NCBI GenBank assembly: GCA_016179165.1
Contig: JACORX010000467.1
Location: 1-6,401, forward strand
Direction of reading: 5' to 3'
From: Candidatus Rokuibacteriota bacterium
GTDB taxonomy: Bacteria; Methylomirabilota; Methylomirabilia; Rokubacteriales; CSP1-6
DNA length: 6,401 nucleotides
Shown here: positions 1 through 6,401 of the stretch, piece after piece
Position numbering within the stretch: position 1 is the first letter of the stretch
How the letters are laid out: each line of letters starts with the position of its first letter
Position numbers and translations under genes: made by a program
The notes under the pieces: generated by a model
What the model saw: the letters and a program-made list of their open reading frames with translations, nothing else
Database searches by the model: none
Told to the model about the DNA's origin: nothing

Positions 1-1081
1 GTTCATCGGCGTCCACCGCGGGCTCTGCACGGCCTTTGCCGAGAACATCGACAAGCTCAGGGAGAACCTGCCCGAGACCAGGCCGCACTTCATCTGCAGC
101 GTGCCCCGGGTCTTCGAGAAGGTCTACGCGGGGGCGATGGCCAGGGCCGAAGGCGGCTCGCCGGTCAAGCGCACGATCTTCAACTGGGCGGTGGGCGTGG
201 GCAAGGCCGTGTCGCGGCTCAAGCAGGCCAAGCAGCCCGTGCCCGCGGCGCTCGCGGTGTAGTACAAGATCGCCGAGAAGCTCGTGTTCTCCAAGATGCA
301 CGCCGCGCTCGGCGGCAGGCTGCGCTTCGCCGTCTCGGGGGGCGCGCCGCTGTCGCGCGAGATCGCGGAGTTTTTCCATGCGGCCGGCATTCTCATCCTG
401 GAGGGGTACGGTCTGACCGAGACCTGCCCCGTGCTGACCAACAACCGGGAGGACAGCTTCAAGTTCGGCTCGGTCGGCCGGCCGATGCCGGGGGTGGAGA
501 TCAAGCTCGCGCCCGACGGCGAGATCCTGGGCCGCGGCGGGAACATCGCAAAGGGCTACTTCAAGAGGCCGGACGCGACGAAGGAGGTGTTCCTTCCGGA
601 CGGTTGGTTCGCGACGGGCGACATCGGGCGCCTGGACTCGGACGGCTTCCTCTTCATCACCGACCGCAAGAAGGACCTGATCGTCACGGCCGGCGGGATG
701 AATATCGCGCCCCAGAACATCGAGAACTTGCTCAAGGGCGATCCATTCATCAGCCAGGTCATGGTCCACGGCGACCGGCGGCCGTACCCGGTGGCCCTGA
801 TCACGCTCAACCCGGAGGAGCTCGCCAAGTTCGCCCGCGAGCAGGGGATCATGGCCAGCGACCCCACGGTGCTGGCGAGTCACCCGAAGATCGTCGAGCG
901 CGTCCAGCGCACGGTCGACGCGAAGAACTCCGAGCTACAGTCCTACGCCAAGGTCAAGAAGTTCACGATTCTTCCGGAGGACTTCACCGTGGAGAACGGC
1001 GCGCTGACGCCTACCCTCAAAGTAAAGAGAAAAGTCATCAGCGAGCGGCACCACGCAGCCCTCGACGCCCTGTACCAGTGA
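1..1081 (+). pseudogene. Long-chain fatty acid-CoA ligase (AMP-binding family), 5' end outside window, interrupted by an in-frame TAG
   Basis: The reading frame starting at base 2 encodes the C-terminal ~360 codons of an acyl-CoA synthetase, the enzyme that activates fatty acids to acyl-AMP and then acyl-CoA. Visible landmarks are SVPRVFEKVY near 98-127, the SGGAPL segment, the adenylate motif YGLTETCPV (407-433), the TGD motif (614-622), the R..D...GG...P..IE hinge region (665-724), and the C-terminal TPTLKVKRKVI block (1007-1039) carrying the A10-type lysine. The P-loop and the N-terminal ~240 residues lie left of the window. A TAG at 260-262 splits the frame between PAALAV and YKIAEKLVFSK. 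Homology continues in the same frame on both sides, so this is a point nonsense change and not a frameshift. The downstream open frame could start only at a GTG (284) or ATG (296) with no visible ribosome site, and it would lack the nucleotide-binding loop. A sequencing error is the main alternative. Family call sure; pseudogene status likely. Confidence 0.85.
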
Positions 1082-1107
1082 GCGCGGCGCTGCTGCGCCT
1101 TGCCGTG

Positions 1108-1113
1108 AGGAGG
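1108..1113 (+). promoter_or_regulatory. Ribosome binding site of the dehydrogenase gene
   Basis: AGGAGG is a full Shine-Dalgarno match that ends 13 bases before the ATG at 1127 and 22 bases before the ATG at 1136. The spacing to 1127 is long but workable. This favours 1127, although the protein family usually begins at a residue matching the second ATG. Confidence 0.5.
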
Positions 1114-1126
1114 GACAGTCGGTAGG

Positions 1127-2140
1127 ATGGGCGGTATGCAGGCTGCCGTGCTCCACGGGCCCCGGGACATCCGGATGGAGAACCGGGCCCTCCTCACGCC
1201 GGGAGCCGGCGAGGCCGTGGTGCAGGTGTTCGCCTCGGGTCTCTGCGGCACCGACTACCGCATCTGGAACGGCGACCGCGCGGTGCAGTACCCGCTCATC
1301 ATGGGGCACGAGTTCATCGGCGAAGTGGTCGCGGTCGGCCCCGACGTGCACACGCTCAAGCCCGGCCAGAAGGTCGCGGTCGAGCCCAACTACTCCTGCG
1401 GGGTCTGCCCGCTTTGCCGCGAAGGCAACCGCAACCTCTGCCTCTCGCGCATTGCCATCGGCATCGACGTCAACGGGGGCTTCGCCGAGCAGGCCTGCCT
1501 GCCGGCGCGGTGCTGCTGGCCGGCGCCGGCCGAGATCAGCGACGACCAGCTGATGCTGGCGGAGCCTCTGGCGGTTGTCGTTCGCGCCGTCGCGCGCGGT
1601 GAAGCCAGGCGGGGGGAGTCCGCCGCCGTGCTCGGCGTGGGCGCGCTGGGACTCCTCGCCATCCAGGTCCTCAAGGCGAAGGGGCTCCGCGTGCTCGCGG
1701 TCGGGCGCACGGAGCAGCGCCAGCATCTGGCCAGGGCGCTGGGCGCCGACGACTTCACCACCAGCGGGGAAGGCGGCGCCACCGAGGCGGCCCGCGCCTT
1801 CTCGGGTCGCGAGGGTGTGGACCTCGTGATCGAGACGGCCGGGACGGGCGTGGCGGTCGAGCAGGGGCTCGAGCTCCCTCATCCGGGCGGGCGCGTTGTG
1901 CTGACCGGACTCCCGCACGAAACCTCGACGGTGAACTTCTTCGGGGTTGTCCGTCGCGAGCTGCGCATCATCGGTTCCATGATCTACCAGCAGGAGTTTC
2001 CCGAGGCCATCCGGCTCCTCTCCACGGGCGCGGTGACGGTGGACAGGCTCGTCACCCACCGCTTCCCGCTGGCGCGGATCGGGGAGGCCTTCGCCGCCCA
2101 CCGCTCGCCCGAGGCCATCAAGGTCACCGTCGCCACCTAG
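1127..2140 (+). CDS. Zinc-dependent medium-chain alcohol/polyol dehydrogenase
   Basis: A 337-residue cytoplasmic oxidoreductase of the medium-chain dehydrogenase/reductase superfamily, close in plan to sorbitol, threonine and galactitol-phosphate dehydrogenases, which oxidise a secondary or primary alcohol with NAD(P)+. The GroES-like N-terminal domain carries the catalytic zinc ligands C40 (GLCGTD), H61-E62 (MGHEFIGEVVAVG) and E146 (AEPLAV). The structural-zinc loop C91-x2-C94-x2-C97-x7-C105 is complete. The Rossmann domain begins at AVLGVGALG (167-175). At the end of its second strand, where NAD enzymes have an acidic residue, the sequence is G193-R194, which hints at NADP(H). The start at 1127 fits the AGGAGG upstream; ATG 1136 (MQAAVLHGP) is an equally plausible family-style start, trimming three residues. 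It lies 45 bases after the acyl-CoA ligase frame and 29 bases before the hydrolase, so co-transcription is likely. The substrate cannot be told from sequence. Confidence 0.93.
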   Translation: MGGMQAAVLHGPRDIRMENRALLTPGAGEAVVQVFASGLCGTDYRIWNGDRAVQYPLIMGHEFIGEVVAVGPDVHTLKPGQKVAVEPNYSCGVCPLCREGNRNLCLSRIAIGIDVNGGFAEQACLPARCCWPAPAEISDDQLMLAEPLAVVVRAVARGEARRGESAAVLGVGALGLLAIQVLKAKGLRVLAVGRTEQRQHLARALGADDFTTSGEGGATEAARAFSGREGVDLVIETAGTGVAVEQGLELPHPGGRVVLTGLPHETSTVNFFGVVRRELRIIGSMIYQQEFPEAIRLLSTGAVTVDRLVTHRFPLARIGEAFAAHRSPEAIKVTVAT

Positions 2141-2154
2141 CCGCGGCTCGCGCC

Positions 2155-2161
2155 GGAAAGG
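2155..2161 (+). promoter_or_regulatory. Ribosome binding site of the hydrolase gene
   Basis: GGAAAGG lies 8 bases upstream of the ATG at 2170. It is a moderate Shine-Dalgarno match at ideal spacing and supports that start. Confidence 0.5.
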
Positions 2162-2169
2162 CCGCTACC

Positions 2170-2979
2170 ATGCCCTACGCCACGCTCAACGGCATCCGCT
2201 TCCATTTCGACACCCACGGAGAGGGCGAGCCCGTCCTGCTCATCAACGGGCTGTCGGCGCCGTCGGCCAACTGGCTTTTCCAGGTCAAGGGCTTCTCGCC
2301 CCACTACCGCGTCATCACCTACGACAACCGCGGCGTCGGCGAGACCGACATGCCGGACGCCGCATCGTATCCCACGTCGCAGATGGCCGACGACGCGGCC
2401 GCCGTGCTCGAGCATCTGGACATCCGAGGAGCGCACGTGGTCGGCCACTCCATGGGCGGCACCATCGCCATGGAGCTCGCCATTCGGCACCCGAAGCGGG
2501 TGCAGAGTCTCTCGCTCTGCGGCACGTGGGCGCAGGGCGACGCGCGTTTTCTCCACACCATCCACGCCTGGATGGCGCTCTGGGGGCGGGTTGACCCAGA
2601 CGCGCGCTTCCGTCACCTGGTCATGCCCTGGCTCTACACGCCGGCCTTCTTTGCGGATCAGGCCCAAGTGGACGAGATGGTGAAGCGCGTGCTCTCCTAC
2701 CCCTTCCCAACCAAGCCCGAGGCCATACAGCGCCAAGGGCAGGGAATTATCGACTGGAACGGGACGCGTCTCCGAGAGATCAAGAAGCTCCGCGCGCCCA
2801 CTCTCGTCCTCGTCGGGCGCGACGACAACCTGACGGTGCCGGCTTTCTCCCGCGCGCTGGCCTCCCTGATCCCCAAGTCCCAGCTCAAGCTCATCCCCGG
2901 CGGCCACGGCTTCACGATCGAATACTGGGAGGCCTTCAACCGCGCCGTCCTGGGCTTCCTGAAGGGCGTCAAGCGGTGA
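2170..2979 (+). CDS. Alpha/beta-fold hydrolase
   Basis: A 269-residue cytoplasmic serine hydrolase of the alpha/beta superfamily, of ordinary length and with no signal peptide. The nucleophile elbow is GHSMGG with S94. The probable acid is D219 in VGRDDNLTVP and the histidine is H246 in PGGHGF, so the catalytic triad is complete. The segment before the first loop reads INGLSAPSANW (25-35), with Asn-Gly in place of the common His-Gly of the oxyanion region, and DNRGVGETD (52-60) is the conserved turn after strand 4. Residues ~120-190, rich in Trp, Phe and Pro, form the cap that would set the substrate. The arrangement resembles 3-oxoadipate enol-lactonase-like and esterase-like members, but the substrate is unknown. 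It follows the dehydrogenase by 29 bases, and its TGA overlaps the GTG start of the SDR remnant, a sign of an operon with translational coupling. Confidence 0.93.
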   Translation: MPYATLNGIRFHFDTHGEGEPVLLINGLSAPSANWLFQVKGFSPHYRVITYDNRGVGETDMPDAASYPTSQMADDAAAVLEHLDIRGAHVVGHSMGGTIAMELAIRHPKRVQSLSLCGTWAQGDARFLHTIHAWMALWGRVDPDARFRHLVMPWLYTPAFFADQAQVDEMVKRVLSYPFPTKPEAIQRQGQGIIDWNGTRLREIKKLRAPTLVLVGRDDNLTVPAFSRALASLIPKSQLKLIPGGHGFTIEYWEAFNRAVLGFLKGVKR

Positions 2980-3080
2980 CGGACGGTAGGCTCCCGGGCA
3001 AAACCGCCATCGCCCCGGGCTATGTCCAGACCGAGATCATCACGATGGCTACCTTTGATAGGGTGGCTCGAGGGGCGTAA
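2976..3080 (+). pseudogene. Remnant of a short-chain dehydrogenase/reductase (SDR) gene with an internal deletion
   Basis: A GTG at 2976 overlaps the hydrolase stop (GTGA) and opens a 34-codon frame ending in TAA at 3078-3080. GAAGGG sits 9 bases upstream as a weak ribosome site. The first residues, VTDGRLPGKTAI, match the start of a classical SDR, where the next residues should be the VTGxxxGIG cofactor loop. Instead the frame runs straight into APGYVQTEI, which resembles the conserved C-terminal segment (N-x-I-x-PGxxxTE/D) normally ~180 residues further on. The catalytic Ser-Tyr-Lys and the dinucleotide loop are absent, so no enzyme can be made. The join lies in CGCCATCG (3005-3012), a string that would plausibly occur at both places in an intact SDR of this GC content, so deletion between short direct repeats is the simplest origin. 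The tail ATFDRVARGA is not clearly SDR-like. It could still be read as a chance short ORF, but two SDR motifs in order and in one frame argue against that. Confidence 0.6.
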
Positions 3081-3083
3081 ACA
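3055..3083 (+). promoter_or_regulatory. Candidate sigma-70-type promoter for the DUF1800-DUF1501 unit
   Basis: TTGATA (3055-3060; five of six matches to the -35 consensus) is followed after 17 bases by TAAACA (3078-3083; three of six matches to the -10, lacking the final T). The stretch is AT-richer than its surroundings and lies in the largest gap between intact genes, ahead of DUF1800. The weak -10 keeps confidence low. Confidence 0.25.
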
Positions 3084-3112
3084 AAGAGATACACCCCGGC
3101 GTCGTAGAGGAC

Positions 3113-3118
3113 AGGAGG
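3113..3118 (+). promoter_or_regulatory. Ribosome binding site of the DUF1800 gene
   Basis: AGGAGG is a perfect Shine-Dalgarno core 6 bases before the ATG at 3125. It fixes that start, which also gives a well-formed signal peptide. Confidence 0.75.
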
Positions 3119-3124
3119 CATTCG

Positions 3125-4840
3125 ATGAGAGCACGCGCTGTCGGCTTGGGCCTGATCACCGTCGCCGTCGTGGCCGGGGCAGCCTGCTCGAACGCGCCGC
3201 TCTCCACGCAGGGTCCTGCACCCGCCTTCCGTGCCGCCGCTCCCGAGCCGCCCCCCGCCGTCCGCGTCACGCTGCCGGGGAGCACGCTGTCCGAGGGCCA
3301 GCAGATCACGCACACGCTGAACCGCCTGAGCTATGGCCCGCGCCCTGGTGACGTCGAGCGCGTGCGCAAGATGGGGCTCGGGCAGTGGATCGAGCGCCAG
3401 CTCGAACCCGGACGGATCCCTGACGACCGCGTGGAGGCGGCGCTTCTCGCCTTTCCAACCCTCACGATGCCGGTACCCGACCTGGTGCGCGCGTATCCCG
3501 AGCCCGATCAGAAGGTCCTCGCCACGCTCCGGTCCGGGCAGATGAGCCAGGAGGAGATGCGGGCCATGGCGCCGCCCGAGAAGCGGCCGTTCCGGATCGC
3601 CGCCGAGCTCCAGGCCGCCAAGCTCACCCGCGCCGTGCTCTCCGAGCGCCAGCTCGAACAGCTCGTGACGAACTTCTGGTTCAATCACTTCAACGTGGAC
3701 GTCCGCAAGGGCGCGGTGAAGTGGATGGTCGCCGACTACGAGCGCACGGCGATCCGGCCGCACGCGCTCGGCAAGTTCCGTGACCTCCTGCTCGCGACGG
3801 CACGTCACCCCGCGATGCTCTTCTACCTGGACAACTGGATGTCCACCCAGGCCGACTTCGTCCCGGTCGCCGGGCCGGCCAAGGGCCGGAAATTGGGGCT
3901 CAATGAGAACTACGCGCGCGAGATCATGGAGCTGCACACGCTCGGCGTGGACGGCGGTTACACGCAGGAGGACGTGATCGAGGTGGCCCGGGCCTTCACC
4001 GGATGGAGCATCGACCGGCCGCGGGAGCAGGGCACCTTCCGGTTCGTGCGGGTCGCCCACGACAACGGCGTCAAGCGGATCCTCGGCCACGTGCTGCCCG
4101 CAAACGGCGGCGAGCAGGACGGGGTCAAGGTCATCGACATCCTGTCGGGCCACCCCTCGACCGCGAAGTTCATCGCCACCAAGCTCGCGCGCCGCTTCGT
4201 GAGCGACGAGCCGCCGCCGGCCCTGGTGGAGCGCGCTGCCAGGACCTTCCGAGACACCGACGGCGACATCCGCATGGTCGTCGTCACGATCATCACGTCG
4301 CCGGAGTTCCTCTCGTCTGAGGCCCACCGCGCCAAGATCAAGACGCCGCTCGAGATCGTGGCCAGCTCGGTGCGGGCGGTGGACGGCGAGCTCCAGGGGC
4401 CCGGCGCCCCGGGCTCCCAGCAGCCGGGCGGGGGCCTGGCGCTGGCCCAGCAGGTGAACAGGCTCGGCGAGCCGCTCTACCAGCAGCAGCCGCCTACGGG
4501 CTATCCCGACGTGGCGGAGGCCTGGGTCAATGCGGGCGCGCTGCTGAACCGCATGAACTTCGCCCTGGGCCTGACGGCCAACCGCGTGCCGGGGGTGCGT
4601 GTGGACCTCTCACGCGCCGTCGGCTCGGCGGACCGGCGCAAGCCCGAGCAGGTGCTGGACGCGCTCCTGCGTGCTGTCCTCCAGGGGCAGGCGACGTCCG
4701 AGACGCGGAGCGTGCTCGCCGCCCAGCTCGACGACCCCGAGATCACGCGGGCCACCAGGGACGACCGCGGGCCGGCGGACACCGACGTCGAGAAGCTGGC
4801 GGCCCTCGTCCTGGGCTCGCCGGAGTTCCAGAGGAAGTAG
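3125..4840 (+). CDS. DUF1800 family protein, probable exported lipoprotein
   Basis: A 571-residue member of the DUF1800 family, whose biochemical role is not established. The N-terminus has Arg residues, a hydrophobic stretch (about 6-20) and a Cys at 21 in VAGAAC, a permissive lipobox, so export and lipid anchoring are likely; simple cleavage is the alternative. Family landmarks in order: HTLNRLSYGPRPGDVERV (about 62-79), NFWFNHFNVDV (from N183), MLFYLDNWMS, the hallmark LNENYAREIMELHTLGVDGG (from L259), ARAFTGW (W294), the ILGHVLP/STAKFIATKLARRFV region, and QPPTGYPDVAEAW (455-467) near the C-terminus. A Gly/Pro/Gln-rich stretch at about 421-437 probably forms a flexible link between the main body and the C-terminal part. 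The gene ends 5 bases before the DUF1501 start, and its last codons contain that gene's ribosome site. The pair is a recurring neighbourhood in bacteria, so the proteins probably act together in the periplasm. Confidence 0.93.
   Translation: MRARAVGLGLITVAVVAGAACSNAPLSTQGPAPAFRAAAPEPPPAVRVTLPGSTLSEGQQITHTLNRLSYGPRPGDVERVRKMGLGQWIERQLEPGRIPDDRVEAALLAFPTLTMPVPDLVRAYPEPDQKVLATLRSGQMSQEEMRAMAPPEKRPFRIAAELQAAKLTRAVLSERQLEQLVTNFWFNHFNVDVRKGAVKWMVADYERTAIRPHALGKFRDLLLATARHPAMLFYLDNWMSTQADFVPVAGPAKGRKLGLNENYAREIMELHTLGVDGGYTQEDVIEVARAFTGWSIDRPREQGTFRFVRVAHDNGVKRILGHVLPANGGEQDGVKVIDILSGHPSTAKFIATKLARRFVSDEPPPALVERAARTFRDTDGDIRMVVVTIITSPEFLSSEAHRAKIKTPLEIVASSVRAVDGELQGPGAPGSQQPGGGLALAQQVNRLGEPLYQQQPPTGYPDVAEAWVNAGALLNRMNFALGLTANRVPGVRVDLSRAVGSADRRKPEQVLDALLRAVLQGQATSETRSVLAAQLDDPEITRATRDDRGPADTDVEKLAALVLGSPEFQRK
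4831..4837 (+). promoter_or_regulatory. Ribosome binding site of the DUF1501 gene, inside the end of DUF1800
   Basis: GAGGAAG ends 8 bases before the ATG at 4846 and overlaps the last sense codons of the DUF1800 gene. Translation of the two genes is therefore likely to be coupled, with near-equal expression. Confidence 0.65.
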
Positions 4841-4845
4841 CGACG

Positions 4846-6120
4846 ATGGACTGTGCCTGCACTCGCGGCTCGTTCATGAAGGCAGGCGCGCTGGCGCTCC
4901 TCGGCATGGGCTCGGTCCCGCGCTTCCTGGTGCGCACCGCCTACGCCCAGGGCACTGCGGCGCGGCCGAAGATCCTGATCGCGGTGTTCCAGCGGGGCGC
5001 GGTCGACGGGCTCAGCATGGTGGTCCCGCATGGCGATCCCAGCTACTACGCTTCGCGCAGCAGCATCGCCGTCGCGAGGCCGACGGCGGGGAGCGCCGAG
5101 GCGACCGTAGACCTCGACGGTTTCTTCGGCCTGCATCCGGCGATGGTGTCGCTCAAGCCCGCCTGGGACGACAGGCATCTCGCCATCGTGCACGCCTGCG
5201 GCTCTCCCGACACGACGCGCTCGCACTTCGACGCCCAGGACTACATGGAAACGGGCACGCCGGGCGTGAAGAGCACGCAGGACGGCTGGCTCTCGCGCGG
5301 GCTCCAGGCCGTGCGCGCCACGCCCACCTCGCCCTTCCGCGCCGTCGCGATGGGCTCCCAGCTGCCGCGGGCGCTCCGGGGAGAGGTGGGCGCCGTCGCC
5401 ATGGGCACGGTCGCCGACTTCGACGTCAAGCAGGACATGGGGCGTATGGGCGCCGGCATCGTGAATGCGCGCCGGGGCTTCGAGTCGCTCTACGAACAGG
5501 ACGTCAAGGACATCCTGCACGGGACGGGGCGCGAGACCTTCGACGCGGTCAAGATGCTCAAGAGCGCCGACCCCCAGCGCTTCGCCCCCGAGAACGGCGC
5601 CCTGTACCCGCGCGGCAGGCTTGGCGAGAGCCTCAAGCAGATCGCCCAGCTCATCAAGGCCGACGTCGGGCTCGAGGTCGCCTTCGCCGATATGGGCGGC
5701 TGGGACACGCACGCCTACCAGGGCAACGAGAAGGGGCAGCTGGCGCTGAGGCTGACGGAGTTCTCCCAGAGCCTGGCGGCGCTCTACCGCGACCTCGGCG
5801 ATCGCATGGCCGACGTCGTCATCCTGACGATGTCGGAGTTCGGCCGCACCGTGCGCGAGAACGGCAATCGCGGCACCGACCACGGTCACGCGACGGCGAT
5901 GCTCGTGCTCGGCGGCCCGGTCAAGGGAGGCCGGATGGCGGGCAGGTGGCCCGGGCTCGCGCGCGAGCAGCTCTACGAGGGGCGGGACCTCGCCGTGACC
6001 ACGGACTTCCGCGATCTCTTTGCCGAGGTGGCCGTGCGGCACCTCGGCGTGACGGCGACGTCATCGCTCTTTCCGGGCTTCCCGATGAATCCCGCCAAGT
6101 ATCCCGGGGTGCTCGTGTAG
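4846..6120 (+). CDS. DUF1501 family protein, predicted exported, alkaline-phosphatase-superfamily-like
   Basis: A 424-residue DUF1501 protein of usual family length. DUF1501 is grouped with the alkaline phosphatase/sulfatase fold, but no substrate is established. The N-terminus resembles a Tat signal: CTRGSFMKAG, a hydrophobic stretch to ~23 and an AYA|Q cleavage site after residue 34. The expected twin arginine is Arg-Gly (R7-G8), so Sec export or a weakened Tat signal is possible. Mature landmarks: ILIAVFQRGAVDGLSMVVP (43-61, conserved D54), GGWDTHA (W286-D287-T288-H289), MSEFGRT (E331, R334) and GTDHGHA (D345, H346, H348). The Asp, Glu and His residues of the last three motifs are the likely metal or catalytic ligands, and all are present. 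The gene follows DUF1800 by 5 bases with its ribosome site inside that gene. The two proteins are inferred to share a periplasmic or outer-membrane-linked function. Confidence 0.93.
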   Translation: MDCACTRGSFMKAGALALLGMGSVPRFLVRTAYAQGTAARPKILIAVFQRGAVDGLSMVVPHGDPSYYASRSSIAVARPTAGSAEATVDLDGFFGLHPAMVSLKPAWDDRHLAIVHACGSPDTTRSHFDAQDYMETGTPGVKSTQDGWLSRGLQAVRATPTSPFRAVAMGSQLPRALRGEVGAVAMGTVADFDVKQDMGRMGAGIVNARRGFESLYEQDVKDILHGTGRETFDAVKMLKSADPQRFAPENGALYPRGRLGESLKQIAQLIKADVGLEVAFADMGGWDTHAYQGNEKGQLALRLTEFSQSLAALYRDLGDRMADVVILTMSEFGRTVRENGNRGTDHGHATAMLVLGGPVKGGRMAGRWPGLAREQLYEGRDLAVTTDFRDLFAEVAVRHLGVTATSSLFPGFPMNPAKYPGVLV

Positions 6121-6130
6121 ACTCGGCCGC

Positions 6131-6401
6131 ATGTGGGTCGCCCTGGCACTCACCGCCGCGCTTTGCCAGGTGCTGCGGAACACGGTGATGAAGCGCCTGG
6201 GCCACGAGCTGGACGAGTACATGGCTGTGTGGGGGCGCTTCACCTTCCTCCTGCCGTTCGCCGCGCTCTTCGTTCTCTGGCACGGCGCCCCGGTGATCAA
6301 GCCCGGCTTCGTCTGGGCCTGTCTCCTCTTCGCGGTGTGCCAGATCATCTCGACGGTGGCGCTGTCGAAGGCGCTCAAGCTCTCCCCCATCTCCCTGGTG
6401 A
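6131..6401 (+). CDS. EamA/DMT-family transporter, N-terminal part (runs off the right edge)
   Basis: An ATG at 6131 opens a frame with no stop through the 90 codons to the window end. The product is strongly hydrophobic with three likely membrane helices: residues ~2-20 (ALALTAALC), ~31-50 (RFTFLLPFAALFVLW) and ~60-79 (CLLFAVCQIISTVALS). Short loops carry basic and acidic residues such as KRLGHELDE (21-29). The third helix leads into SKALKLSPISLV, which matches the end of an early helix in drug/metabolite transporter (EamA) proteins, where a small-residue A-L-x-x-x-P-x-S segment is typical. Such carriers have about ten helices, so most of the gene is missing here. It starts 10 bases after the DUF1501 stop with no clear Shine-Dalgarno sequence, so translation may depend on coupling. 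The transported compound cannot be inferred. Confidence 0.75.
   Translation, partial: MWVALALTAALCQVLRNTVMKRLGHELDEYMAVWGRFTFLLPFAALFVLWHGAPVIKPGFVWACLLFAVCQIISTVALSKALKLSPISLV

Noticed and set aside
284..1081. Separate shorter gene starting at GTG 284
   Set aside because: It has no ribosome site, begins inside a conserved helix of the ligase and would lack the nucleotide-binding loop. It is better described as the 3' part of the interrupted gene.
935..2101. Antisense open frame of 388 codons opposite the dehydrogenase
   Set aside because: The + strand gene has complete zinc and nucleotide motifs, while the antisense product has none.
2993..3019. Two CCCGGG hexamers (2993-2998 and 3014-3019) that could form a hairpin as a terminator
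   Set aside because: Each hexamer is self-complementary, the common stem is only six bases and no T-run follows. The copies fall in SDR-like coding remnants, so chance is the simpler explanation.
3020..4327. Antisense open frame of 435 codons opposite DUF1800
   Set aside because: Same GC-driven artefact; composition is biased and no domain is visible.
4394..4440. GC-rich inverted-repeat-like stretch within DUF1800
   Set aside because: It is explained by codons for a Gly/Pro/Gln-rich linker; the arms pair imperfectly and no regulatory role is suggested.
4501..6042. Long antisense open frame (513 codons) opposite DUF1800 and DUF1501
   Set aside because: It lies opposite two strongly supported genes, has His/Arg/Ala/Glu-rich composition with no recognisable motif, and is what high GC at third positions produces on the other strand.
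4599..6188. Alternative + frame of 529 codons spanning the DUF1800-DUF1501 junction
   Set aside because: Arg/Pro/Gly-rich low-complexity translation out of frame with both supported genes.

Overview
The window is a GC-rich stretch of bacterial chromosome in which every supported gene lies on the + strand with short gaps. The exported proteins (a likely lipoprotein and a protein with a Tat-like signal peptide), the high GC content and the gene mix suggest a Gram-negative soil or subsurface bacterium. Candidatus Rokubacteria/Methylomirabilota or a deltaproteobacterial lineage would fit, but the lineage is a guess. No tRNA, rRNA, CRISPR array, insertion sequence or prophage signal was seen.

Layout: (1) positions 1-1081 hold the C-terminal part of a long-chain acyl-CoA synthetase (AMP-binding family), whose frame is cut by an in-frame TAG at 260-262. 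(2) 1127-2140 is a zinc-dependent medium-chain alcohol/polyol dehydrogenase with all its zinc ligands. (3) 2170-2979 is an alpha/beta hydrolase with a complete Ser-Asp-His triad. (4) 2976-3080 overlaps the hydrolase stop and reads as a scar of a short-chain dehydrogenase (SDR) gene: the start of an SDR is joined directly to the C-terminal APGYVQTE-type motif, with the middle missing. (5) 3125-4840 and 4846-6120 are a tightly coupled DUF1800-DUF1501 pair, both predicted to be exported. (6) 6131 to the right edge is the start of an EamA/DMT-family membrane transporter.

The left half looks like a small catabolic or lipid-modifying operon (acyl activation, dehydrogenase, hydrolase, former SDR) in which two genes are damaged in different ways: a nonsense codon and an internal deletion. 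The right half is a separate envelope module. The DUF1800-DUF1501 pair occurs together in many bacteria, has no settled function, and is the best candidate here for an undescribed system. DUF1501 keeps clustered Asp/His/Glu motifs that look like metal ligands of an alkaline-phosphatase/sulfatase-type fold, and DUF1800 is probably its lipid-anchored or periplasmic partner. Function assignments rest on motif reading only; no database search was run.
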